Under the pieces are notes generated by a model that was given only the letters and a program-made list of their open reading frames with translations, was not told where the DNA came from and did not search any database. The translations under genes and the position numbers were made by a program. Source: CADCTQ01 sp963844325 (GTDB lineage Bacteria; Bacteroidota; Bacteroidia; Cytophagales; 172606-1). From it: a stretch of DNA of 64,000 bases. Within the stretch, counting starts at the first letter, position 1, and the number at the start of each line of letters is the position of its first letter. This document shows, in pieces, positions 42,691-50,236 of this stretch. The stretch lies in the NCBI GenBank assembly GCA_963844325.1, contig CAWJNV010000002.1, positions 310,001 to 374,000 on the forward strand. The letters are read 5' to 3'.

Positions 42691-44208
42691 ATGCAAACCG
42701 CCGTACCCATGACCGCACCGTTGCTCGTACTGGAAAACATTACCAAATCTTTCGGGCCGGTAAAGGCGCTGAAGGGCGTGAACCTGGAAGTGGCCCGCGG
42801 CGAAATCCACGCCCTGATCGGCGAGAACGGGGCGGGCAAGAGTACGCTGATGAAAGTCCTGAGCGGCGCCGAACGGCCCGACGGCGGCAGCATCACTTTC
42901 AACGGCAAGCCCTACGCCCCCAAATCCCCCGCCGAAGGCCGCCTGTCGGGCATTGCCATGATCTACCAGGAACTGACGCTGGTCCCGCACCTGTCGGTGG
43001 AGGAAAACGTGACGCTGGGCCTGGAGCAGTCGAAGTTCGGTTTCAACGTGAGCCAGCGGGAAAAGGTAAAGGCGGCCCTGGCGCTGCTCGGGCAGGAGGA
43101 CCTCGACCCGGCCACCCGGGTAAGCGACCTGAGCATTGCCCGCCAGCAACTCGTGGAGATTGCCCGGGCCCTGGTGCTCGACGCCGACGTGGTGATCATG
43201 GACGAGCCGACTTCCTCGCTCACGGCCGCCGACACGCGGGCCCTGTTTGAGGTGATCGGCCGGCTGAAGGCGAAGGGCATTGCGGTCATCTACATCAGCC
43301 ACTTTCTGGAAGAGGTGCAGGAACTCTGCGACCGGTACACGGTGCTGCGCGACGGGGAAACGGTGGGCAAGGGCCGGATGGCCGAGGCCACGGTGGGCCA
43401 CCTGATCGCGCAGATGGTGGGCCGCTCCCTCGACGACATGTACCCGCACATTCCGCACGCGATTGGTACGCCGGTGCTGGAAGTAAGCGGGCTGGGCGGG
43501 GCGGTGCTGCCGCGCAACACGTCGTTCACGCTGCACCGGGGCGAAATCCTGGGCATCTCGGGGCTGGTGGGGGCGGGGCGCACCGAGACGATCCGCTGCC
43601 TGTTCGGGCTCGACCGGGTAAAGCAGGGCCGGGTGTCGGTGGCCGGCAAGCCGGGCCTGCGGGCCGAGTACCTGACGCCCCGCGCGGCGCTCAACTACGG
43701 ACTGGACCTGTTGAGCGAAAACCGCAAGGAGGAGGGCCTGGCCGTAAACCTGCCGATCTACGCCAACATCACGCTGTCGGCGCTGCGCCGGCTGAGCAAG
43801 GGCGGGTGGGTAGACCTGGCGGCCGAACAACAGCAGGCCGACCGGTGGCGCCGCGAACTGAACATCAAAAGCCACGACAGCCGCCAGCCGGCGTCGGCCC
43901 TTTCGGGCGGCAACCAGCAGAAGATTGCCATTGCCCGGCTGTTGCACCAGGACGGCGACGTGTTCTTCCTCGATGAGCCCACGCGGGGCATCGACGTGGG
44001 CAGCAAGGCCGAAATCTACCGCCTCATCGGGCAACTGGCCGCGCAGGGCAAGGCGATTGTGGTCATCAGTTCGTACCTGCCCGAACTGCTCGGCATCTGC
44101 GATACGCTGGCCGTGATGCACCGCGGCGAACTTTCCCCCATCAAGCCCATCCGCGAATGGACCGACCACAGCATCATGCGTTTCGCCACGTCTGGCGTAG
44201 TGGAGTAG
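42691..44208 (+). CDS. Sugar ABC transporter ATP-binding protein (RbsA/XylG/MglA type), orphan
   Basis: 505 residues with two ABC domains; an alternative start is the ATG at 42709 (MTAPLLVLENITKSFG). First domain: Walker A GENGAGKST, signature-like DLSIARQQLVEIARAL, Walker B VVIMDEPTSSLT. Second domain: degenerate Walker A region SGLVGAGRTETI, canonical LSGGNQQK and FFLDEPTRGIDVGSK. This pattern is typical for monosaccharide importers. The matching permease and periplasmic binding protein are not next to it: upstream is a repeat element and the ClC gene on the other strand, downstream a palindrome cluster and the ATPase/HNH pair. So it is an orphan component or its partners are distant. Confidence 0.92.
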   Translation: MQTAVPMTAPLLVLENITKSFGPVKALKGVNLEVARGEIHALIGENGAGKSTLMKVLSGAERPDGGSITFNGKPYAPKSPAEGRLSGIAMIYQELTLVPHLSVEENVTLGLEQSKFGFNVSQREKVKAALALLGQEDLDPATRVSDLSIARQQLVEIARALVLDADVVIMDEPTSSLTAADTRALFEVIGRLKAKGIAVIYISHFLEEVQELCDRYTVLRDGETVGKGRMAEATVGHLIAQMVGRSLDDMYPHIPHAIGTPVLEVSGLGGAVLPRNTSFTLHRGEILGISGLVGAGRTETIRCLFGLDRVKQGRVSVAGKPGLRAEYLTPRAALNYGLDLLSENRKEEGLAVNLPIYANITLSALRRLSKGGWVDLAAEQQQADRWRRELNIKSHDSRQPASALSGGNQQKIAIARLLHQDGDVFFLDEPTRGIDVGSKAEIYRLIGQLAAQGKAIVVISSYLPELLGICDTLAVMHRGELSPIKPIREWTDHSIMRFATSGVVE

Positions 44209-44579
44209 AGACGCGATTCATCGCGTCTTGGTATAATGCGATTCATCGCGTCTCGCTATAATGCGATTCATCGCGTCTCGGTAAACCATAAATTCAGGAC
44301 CGCAAGTCGTAAGCGTTTACGGTAAGAGGCGCCTTTAGCGCCGAAGGAGCTTTCTGTTCCCAGCCGATGCATCTTATTCGACCGAAGCCCCGTAGGGGCG
44401 TGCTGCTTCGTAAGAACAGGCCGCTCCTGCGGAGCTTTCTGAAAGGTACTTGTCACGTTCCGGGAACAGGTCGTCCCTGCGGGACTTTTGTTGCCATCAA
44501 TGATAAGTTTAGTGCGTAAAAAGGCCAATCTTTGGGAACAGTATCATTGCAGTTGAGCAGATGAACGTAATGAAAGCTT
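44209..44579. repeat. Cluster of short REP-like palindromes at the left edge of the low-G+C island
   Basis: Three tandem hairpins GCGATTCATCGC (first with full stem GACGCGATTCATCGCGTC at about 44211-44228; repeated to 44280). They are followed by GGCGCCTTTAGCGCC (about 44330), GCCCCGTAGGGGC (about 44388), GCTCCTGCGGAGCTTTCTG (about 44424) and GTCCCTGCGGGACTTTTG (about 44471). The last three share a CCTGCGG-like loop and trailing CTTTxTG, like REP elements. No gene is seen here except a possible promoter near 44525 (AATCTTTG, one mismatch to TAnnTTTG). Confidence 0.75.
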
Positions 44580-45842
44580 ATGCGGATCACGAAGATACAC
44601 TTACAGAACATCGGCGTTTTTGAGGATACAACCATTGCGTTTCCGGAGAAGACCGACCCCGACAAAGCCGAAATTCATATTCTGACGGGGGAGAATGGAA
44701 CGGGAAAGAGTACGGTGCTGTACGGGCTGTCTTCTGTACAGAGATTATATTCTTACCTAGAGGATAGATTTATTTACAGAAATCCGGAAAGCAGCTTGAA
44801 AGTAGAGTTAGGAAGCGAAGGGTGCATAATTCACACTTTTGATGGTAAAGGAAGGTTTGATTCCGTGCAAAGCTCACCGGCCATTATGGAGTACACTGAT
44901 AAAATCAATCACAGGGATTACGCTCTCGAAACCTTTGACTTTGCATTTTTTGCTTTCTCCGGTTACCGTACTATTGGCAGCACAAAAATTCATGTAATTC
45001 AAGAATTAAAACAAAGCCCCTTTGATAGTGCATTAGATTTTGATAAGTCTTCAAACTCCAGTTTATTTACGCAGTGGGTAGCCAATAACAAAACCAAAGA
45101 GGCGCTTGAGTTGATTAAAAATGGACTGGGAAGAGCGGAGCGTTACCGGAAGTCGATCAGTCGGATTGAAGAAGCCGTTGCGGAAATTATAGACAAGCAG
45201 ATTAAATTTGTGCTCGAGACTGAACCGCTCAGTTTATTGATCAAGGTCGAAGGCAAACAACTCCCTTTTGACCTGCTGCCGGACGGCCTTAGATCCATAA
45301 TAAGTTGGGTCGCTGACTTGCTGATGCGTTTAGATCGCATCAAATGGGCTACAGACGTAGAAGTATTAGACCGCAATTTCATTCTTTTCCTCGACGAAAT
45401 TGACGTTCACCTGCACCCCGCTTGGCAGAGGAAAGTACTTCCTGCCGTTCAAAAGCTGTTTAAAAATGCTCAAATTTTCGTTTCCACCCACTCCCCGTTT
45501 GTAGTAGGCTCCGTAGATGGTGCTTGGGTGCATAAACTGGTGCTGGACGAAAATGGAAATAGTCACGCCGAGCCGCCCAGAAGGTCAGAGGACGGGGAGA
45601 GCTATCAGTATATATTGAAAGAGGTGTTTAATATTGAAGAACAGTTTGGCGTAGGGACAGAAAGAATGCTTGCCGAGTTTCGTGATATTAAATCTAAGAT
45701 ATTAGAAAACCAACCTTACGATAGAGAGAAGTTTCTGAAACTGGCTCACGACATTGCGGTGCAAAGCATTGAACTCAGCAGCATCATGGGGATGGAATTG
45801 AGGCAGCTATCCCGAATTAAACAAGCAGATTTTTCTATTTGA
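44580..45842 (+). CDS. ptuA: AAA/ABC-type ATPase of a Septu-like defence pair (PtuA-like)
   Basis: 420 residues. Walker A GENGTGKST at residues 37-45, an SMC-like signature near LPDGLRSIISWVADL, Walker B FILFLDEIDVHLHP (D272, E273) and the H-loop IFVSTHSPF. This is the architecture of single-chain SMC/OLD-like ATPases, such as PtuA of the Septu anti-phage system. Its stop codon is one base before the ATG of an HNH endonuclease gene, which matches PtuAB. Base composition is clearly poorer in G+C than all neighbours, consistent with horizontal acquisition. No reverse transcriptase is nearby, so it is not a retron. Septu assignment is inferred. Confidence 0.65.
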   Translation: MRITKIHLQNIGVFEDTTIAFPEKTDPDKAEIHILTGENGTGKSTVLYGLSSVQRLYSYLEDRFIYRNPESSLKVELGSEGCIIHTFDGKGRFDSVQSSPAIMEYTDKINHRDYALETFDFAFFAFSGYRTIGSTKIHVIQELKQSPFDSALDFDKSSNSSLFTQWVANNKTKEALELIKNGLGRAERYRKSISRIEEAVAEIIDKQIKFVLETEPLSLLIKVEGKQLPFDLLPDGLRSIISWVADLLMRLDRIKWATDVEVLDRNFILFLDEIDVHLHPAWQRKVLPAVQKLFKNAQIFVSTHSPFVVGSVDGAWVHKLVLDENGNSHAEPPRRSEDGESYQYILKEVFNIEEQFGVGTERMLAEFRDIKSKILENQPYDREKFLKLAHDIAVQSIELSSIMGMELRQLSRIKQADFSI

Positions 45843-45843
45843 A

Positions 45844-46440
45844 ATGCGAAAATTCGTGCGAACGAAGGGACCGGACTTTCTGACCGCAAACTGGAAGGAA
45901 TGGGGCAGTAAGTACCGGCAGCGCCGGGAGCAAAACCTGGGTCATATTTTCAAGTGGCCGCAACTGGAGAAAAGAGGTTTGAACCACCATCTTTTACCGG
46001 TCTTGAAATCGTTGACGCAGGACCACTGCTCTTACTGCGATATTTATCCGCTGATGAGCAGCGACCATACCATTGACCACTTTGGCCCCAAGTCCAACCC
46101 GCTTTTTTACGACGAGGTTTGCAAATGGGAGAATCTGTACGTATCCTGTAACCGGTGCCAATGCGCTAAAAAAGAGCAGTATAACGCGAAACTGTTGAGA
46201 CCCGATGAGGAGGCTTATCATTTCGCGGCGTACTTTGTCTACGACTATACGACACATCGCATTGAGATCAACAAAACAGCTTCCGCTGAACAACAAGAAC
46301 AAGCAAGCATCACCCTGGGTATTTTTGACTTCAATGAACCGGGTCTGCTGATCGCCAGGCGGAAAGCCTTTCAGCGGTTCATTGGAAATACTGAGTATGC
46401 CTTAGATGATTTTGACTTTCGTTTTATGTTCGAACCCTAA
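45844..46440 (+). CDS. ptuB: HNH endonuclease of a Septu-like defence pair (PtuB-like)
   Basis: 198 residues with an HNH/zinc-finger nuclease core: C62 and C65 in HCSYCDIYP, the catalytic D78-H79 in TIDHFGPKS, WENLYVSCNRCQCAKK with C102, C105 and C107. The gene follows the ATPase gene with one base between stop and start, so they are translated together. In Septu, PtuB-type HNH nucleases are held by the PtuA ATPase and cleave nucleic acid when phage triggers the complex. It has the same low G+C as its partner. Immediate downstream gene resumes high G+C after 7 bases, marking the island's right edge. Confidence 0.65.
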   Translation: MRKFVRTKGPDFLTANWKEWGSKYRQRREQNLGHIFKWPQLEKRGLNHHLLPVLKSLTQDHCSYCDIYPLMSSDHTIDHFGPKSNPLFYDEVCKWENLYVSCNRCQCAKKEQYNAKLLRPDEEAYHFAAYFVYDYTTHRIEINKTASAEQQEQASITLGIFDFNEPGLLIARRKAFQRFIGNTEYALDDFDFRFMFEP

Positions 46441-46447
46441 CATCTCC

Positions 46448-47476
46448 ATGCGCAAACCACTCCTCTCCCTCCTGCTCCTCCTGCTTCCCCTCCTCGCCGC
46501 CGCCCAGACCAAAACGCTGGACATCTACTGGGTAGACGTAGAGGGCGGCGCGGCCACGCTGATCGTGACGCCGGCCGGCGAATCCATCCTCATCGATACG
46601 GGCAACCCGGGGGGCCGGGACGCCGGGCGCATCCAAAAGGCGGCCACCGACGCGGGCCTCAAGCAGATCGACTACCTGGTGACCACCCACTTCCACATCG
46701 ACCACTACGGCGGGGCCGCCGAACTGGCCCGCAAAATGCCCGTCATGGCCATCTACGACAAGGGCGTGCCCGAGGCCCTCTCCGAAGACGCCCAGTTTGC
46801 CGAACGCATCCAGGAGTACAACGACATCAACGCCAAGCGGCAAAAGGTGGGCCGCGGCACCCAGATCAAGCTTAAAAAGGCCAGAGGGGCGCAGCCGCTC
46901 ACCTTCCGGTTCGTGGGCGCCGACGGGCAGTTTGCCGACGCCCCCGGCAACGCCGCCCGCACCGATAGTTGCGACGCGGTGGCCGACAAGGCCGTAGACA
47001 ATTCCGACAATGCCAACAGCGCGGTAATGCTGCTCGAATACGGCCCGTTCCGCTTCTTCGACGGCGGCGACCTTACCTGGAACGTGGAGAAAACCCTCGT
47101 GTGCCCCGTCAACCGCCTCGGCACCGTGGACGTGTTCCAGGTCAACCACCACGGCCTCGACCAGAGCAACCACCCGCTGCTGGTGAAAACCCTGCAACCA
47201 ACCGTGGCCGTGATGGGCAACGGCACCCGCAAGGGCTGCGGCCCCGAAACGTTCACTACGCTCAAGAACACTCCTTCGGTGCAGGCCATCTACCAGGCCC
47301 ACAAAAACCTGCGCGAAGATTCCCAGTACAATACCGGCGATGCCTACATTGCCAACCAGGAAGCCGACTGCCAGGGCAACTACGTGAAGCTGTCGGTGGC
47401 CCTTGACGGCAAGAGCTACACGGTAAGCATTCCCGCCAGCGGCCACACCCAGACGTACCAGACGCGGGGGAAGTAG
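46448..47476 (+). CDS. Exported metallo-beta-lactamase-fold hydrolase (ComEC/Rec2-like)
   Basis: 342 residues from the ATG at 46448, selected because it begins with a signal peptide MRKPLLSLLLLLLPLLAAAQ; the frame is open a little further upstream into the HNH gene end. The mature protein has the zinc motif TTHFHIDHYGG (HxHxDH), the strand start WVDVEGGAATLIVTPAGES, FFDGGDLTW and FQVNHHGLDQSNHP. This set resembles the stand-alone metallo-hydrolases related to the C-terminal domain of ComEC. It would act in the periplasm; substrate unknown. It is bounded on the right by a palindromic element that begins at its stop codon. Confidence 0.82.
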   Translation: MRKPLLSLLLLLLPLLAAAQTKTLDIYWVDVEGGAATLIVTPAGESILIDTGNPGGRDAGRIQKAATDAGLKQIDYLVTTHFHIDHYGGAAELARKMPVMAIYDKGVPEALSEDAQFAERIQEYNDINAKRQKVGRGTQIKLKKARGAQPLTFRFVGADGQFADAPGNAARTDSCDAVADKAVDNSDNANSAVMLLEYGPFRFFDGGDLTWNVEKTLVCPVNRLGTVDVFQVNHHGLDQSNHPLLVKTLQPTVAVMGNGTRKGCGPETFTTLKNTPSVQAIYQAHKNLREDSQYNTGDAYIANQEADCQGNYVKLSVALDGKSYTVSIPASGHTQTYQTRGK

Positions 47477-47620
47477 GATTGGATGGTTAAATGGCTAAAT
47501 GGCTGTATGGTTGAATGGTTGAGTAATTCTGTACTTTCATTCAAGTCCTTCCTTCAACCATTCAACCATTCAACCATACAGCCATACAGCCATTTAATCA
47601 TTCAACCATGCAATCATTTC
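47474..47620. repeat. Palindromic element, ATGGTTGAATGG family, copy 2 (inverted)
   Basis: Arms of ATGGTTAAATGGCTAAATGG words (47481-47520) and CAACCATACAGCCATACAGC words (47551-47620). The core 47517-47559 is an exact reverse complement of the 43-nt core of copy 1 at 42578-42620. The pair therefore flanks 4.8 kb as inverted repeats. The remaining gap to 47795 holds one GTCTCACGTCTAACATCTCC arm (47757-47778) of the family seen at 50122 and nothing else recognisable. Confidence 0.92.
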
Positions 47621-47795
47621 CTGATTCGAAAAATGGACCGGCGTACCGCAGTTCGTGACGCTTTTGCGTTACTAAGGTTGAATGCTACCGTTGCTGCATG
47701 ATTATTAACCTGAGAAATACCTTTCGGAAAAGACTGACGATCAAACCCGTGCCTCCTGTCTCACGTCTAACATCTCCAGTCTTCCTTGTCGTCCA

Positions 47796-48434
47796 ATGAG
47801 CGAATTCAAACTTTGTAAGAACGGCCATTATTACCAGAATACCCTGGAGGAGTGCCCGTACTGCCCCCGGCCGGGTGGCTACCACACCGGTCCCAACCAG
47901 CTGAAAAACACGGTTTTGTCGGACCTCAACCAGTCGGATTGGGACCACACCCGCATCGAGACGCCCGTGCCGGAGGCGCCGCCGCCGACCCTGTCGCCCA
48001 TCCCGGTTGCGCCGCCCTCACTGGCCCCGGCCGACGTACCGCCCCCCTCGTTTTCGCCGCCCGGGGCGCCGCCTTCCCTCGCCCGGACCCAACTGTACGC
48101 CCCGGAAGGTACGCCCGGACGGCCCGCCGACCGCAAACTGGTGGGCTGGCTGGTATCGTACACGCTTGCCCCCGCCGGCGCCGACTTCCGCGTGTACGAA
48201 GGCCGCAACAGCCTGGGCGCCGACCCAACCTGCGACATTGTGGTACCCAACGACCCGGCCGTGTCGGCTCGTCACCTCACCCTGCTCTACCGCGCCGACG
48301 GCTTCCGGTTCAAGGACGAACTGTCCACCAATGGTACGTTCATCAACGAAGTGATGCGCGACGAGGGGATGCTGCACGACGGCGACCTGATCCGCGTGGG
48401 CAGTACGGTATTCAAATTCCGTTCGGCCCTGTAA
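47796..48434 (+). CDS. FHA-domain protein with N-terminal zinc ribbon
   Basis: 212 residues. N-terminal treble-clef-like ribbon CKNGHYYQNTLEECPYCP (residues 7-24), a Pro-rich disordered linker (about 60-110) and a C-terminal forkhead-associated domain (about 125-210: GRNSLGADPTCDIVVPNDPA, SARHLTLLYRADGFRFKDE, STNGTFINEV). FHA domains bind phosphothreonine, so the protein is a natural reader of the kinase encoded two genes downstream. The start ATG follows a half-repeat element. Similar proteins accompany PP2C phosphatases and PknB-type kinases in several phyla. Confidence 0.88.
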   Translation: MSEFKLCKNGHYYQNTLEECPYCPRPGGYHTGPNQLKNTVLSDLNQSDWDHTRIETPVPEAPPPTLSPIPVAPPSLAPADVPPPSFSPPGAPPSLARTQLYAPEGTPGRPADRKLVGWLVSYTLAPAGADFRVYEGRNSLGADPTCDIVVPNDPAVSARHLTLLYRADGFRFKDELSTNGTFINEVMRDEGMLHDGDLIRVGSTVFKFRSAL

Positions 48435-48442
48435 TACTTCTG

Positions 48443-48472
48443 GCTCCTCGCTTCTCACTCCTCGCTTCTAGT
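48443..48472. repeat. Single arm of the CTCGCTTCTCACTCCTCGCTTC family
   Basis: One arm only, CTCCTCGCTTCTCACTCCTC, between the FHA and PP2C genes; words are the complement of those at 36152-36210. No partner arm is found nearby. Confidence 0.55.
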
Positions 48473-48500
48473 TCTTAATTTTAGCCCAAAAAATTCCTGC

Positions 48501-50117
48501 ATGACGGAGCACGGCAATCCTCTTCCCTTCCAATTTGGCAACCACACCGACGTGGGCCGGGTGCGGCAGGCCAACGAAGACTACCTGGGGTACTACAACA
48601 CCCTCAACGGGCACGTATTCGTGGTGTGCGACGGCATGGGCGGACACGTGGGCGGCGCCACGGCGGCCCAGATGGCCGTCAACAGCATCCGGGCTTTCTT
48701 CGAACACCGGTTTTACGATTTTCCCCGCGAAGCCATCCGGCAGGCGCTGCTGTACGCCAACGGGCAGATCCACGCGGCGGCCGGGCAGAATCCGCAGTTG
48801 CGGGGCATGGGCACCACCTGCGTGCTGGTGCTCCTGCGCAAGGGCGAATGCTGGTACGGCCACGTGGGCGACAGCCGCCTCTACCGGCTGAGCGGCGGCC
48901 GGCTGGAACGGCTCACCCGCGACCATTCGTACGTGCAGCAACTCATGGACCAGGGACTGCTCACCGAAGCGGAGGCCGAAAACCACCCGCGCCGCAACGA
49001 ACTCACCCGGGCCCTGGGCACTTCCCGCGAAGTGGCGGTGGACGTAGCGGGTCAGCCCCTCCTGCCGGCACCCGGCGATGCGTTCCTGCTCTGCACCGAC
49101 GGCCTCACGGGCCTGCTGTCCGACGAGATCATCCGGGCCGAACTCGCCGGCAGCCGACCGGCCCAGACCCACGCCGTGCGGCTGGTGGAACGGGCCAACG
49201 ACGCGGGCGGCTACGACAACATCACCGTGCAGTTGATCCTGTTCGAACCGGAGCCCGCCGCCAGGCCGGTTCTACCCGTAACGCCCCCAACGCCAACCGC
49301 CCAGACCCCGCCCCCGGCACCCCCGCCCAAGCGGGAACCGCAACCCGTATCCGAACCACAACCTTATAAAGCACCCCCGCCCCGTCCCGAACCCCGGCCG
49401 GCGCCGGCTCCCGTCGCACCCCGGGCGCCCGAACCTTCCAACTCCCCCGAAATGGCGAAACGAACCCCGGCCCGCAAGAAGGGGCCCGACCTGGCCCTGA
49501 TCACCCTGGGCGCCCTGGCTGTGATTGTGCTGGTGATGTTCATCAGCGGTGCCAAGTACCTCTCCGACGAACCCGTGGAAAACTCCGAACTCGTGTCGGG
49601 CACGATGGACACCACGGCCCTTGCCGAGGAACAGGAACCGGAAGTGGCCGAGGCCGTAACGGCTTCCAACCCCGACCCGGCCGGCGAAAAGCCCGCGGCC
49701 CGCCCCGCCACGCCCGGGAAAAAACCGGACCCGGCTACGCCCGCCAAACCGACCCCGACTACGGCCGGCAAGTCCGCCACCCCGGCCGCGGCGCCCGGCA
49801 AGGGCATGACCATTTCCCACACGGTAAGGACCGGGGAAACCTTCAGTTCCATTGCCCGGCGCTACAACCTGACCAACCAGACCCTCAAGAAACTGAACCC
49901 GGCCATTAAAAACGAGGGGACGGACCTTAAGTCGGACGTAACGAAGCTGCAAGTGCGGGTGCAGACCGTTCACACGGTGGGGCCCGGCGACATCCTGAGC
50001 AAAGTAGCCACCAGGTACAACGTGTCGAAAGACCTCATCATGGCCGCCAACGGCAAAACCGCCGACCGCACCACCCGCGGCGAATCCCTGGTCATTCCCT
50101 TCGCCGAACGACAATAA
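48501..50117 (+). CDS. PP2C-type Ser/Thr phosphatase with transmembrane helix and two C-terminal LysM domains
   Basis: 538 residues. The catalytic PP2C domain covers about 1-255: TDVGRVRQANEDYLGYY, VVCDGMGGHVGG (metal-binding Asp), GDSRLYRLSGGRLERLTRD, LLCTDGLTGLLSDE and NDAGGYDNITV. It is followed by a Pro/Ala-rich linker, a membrane helix (LALITLGALAVIVLVMFISG, about 331-350), a second disordered stretch, and two LysM modules (VRTGETFSSIARRYNLTNQTL and VGPGDILSKVATRYNVSKDL). LysM bind peptidoglycan, so the phosphatase probably senses or anchors to the cell wall while dephosphorylating targets of the adjacent kinase in the cytoplasm. Fusion of PP2C with LysM is uncommon. Confidence 0.9.
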   Translation: MTEHGNPLPFQFGNHTDVGRVRQANEDYLGYYNTLNGHVFVVCDGMGGHVGGATAAQMAVNSIRAFFEHRFYDFPREAIRQALLYANGQIHAAAGQNPQLRGMGTTCVLVLLRKGECWYGHVGDSRLYRLSGGRLERLTRDHSYVQQLMDQGLLTEAEAENHPRRNELTRALGTSREVAVDVAGQPLLPAPGDAFLLCTDGLTGLLSDEIIRAELAGSRPAQTHAVRLVERANDAGGYDNITVQLILFEPEPAARPVLPVTPPTPTAQTPPPAPPPKREPQPVSEPQPYKAPPPRPEPRPAPAPVAPRAPEPSNSPEMAKRTPARKKGPDLALITLGALAVIVLVMFISGAKYLSDEPVENSELVSGTMDTTALAEEQEPEVAEAVTASNPDPAGEKPAARPATPGKKPDPATPAKPTPTTAGKSATPAAAPGKGMTISHTVRTGETFSSIARRYNLTNQTLKKLNPAIKNEGTDLKSDVTKLQVRVQTVHTVGPGDILSKVATRYNVSKDLIMAANGKTADRTTRGESLVIPFAERQ

Positions 50118-50121
50118 TTTT

Positions 50122-50236
50122 TAGACGTTAGACAGGAGATGGGAGACAGGAGACAAAAAAACCGTAAGTAGTCATCCGCAATTGACGCTCCGGTTCCCAG
50201 TCTCCCGTCTCCTGTCTAACATCTCCCATCTCATCT
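50122..50236. repeat. Palindromic tandem-word element, GAGACAGGAGAC family
   Basis: Left arm 50122-50154 (TTAGACAGGAGATGGGAGAC words) and right arm 50200-50236 (TCTCCCGTCTCCTGTCTAAC words) pair with few mismatches. The right arm runs up to the base before the ATG of the kinase gene, and the left arm begins 5 bases after the phosphatase stop. It occupies the entire spacer, so it also replaces any usual ribosome-binding region. Confidence 0.9.

Noticed and set aside
44580..46440. Retron of the Ec78 type
   Set aside because: The ATPase/HNH pair would fit the retron effector module, but there is no reverse transcriptase or msr/msd-like region in the 2 kb on either side.
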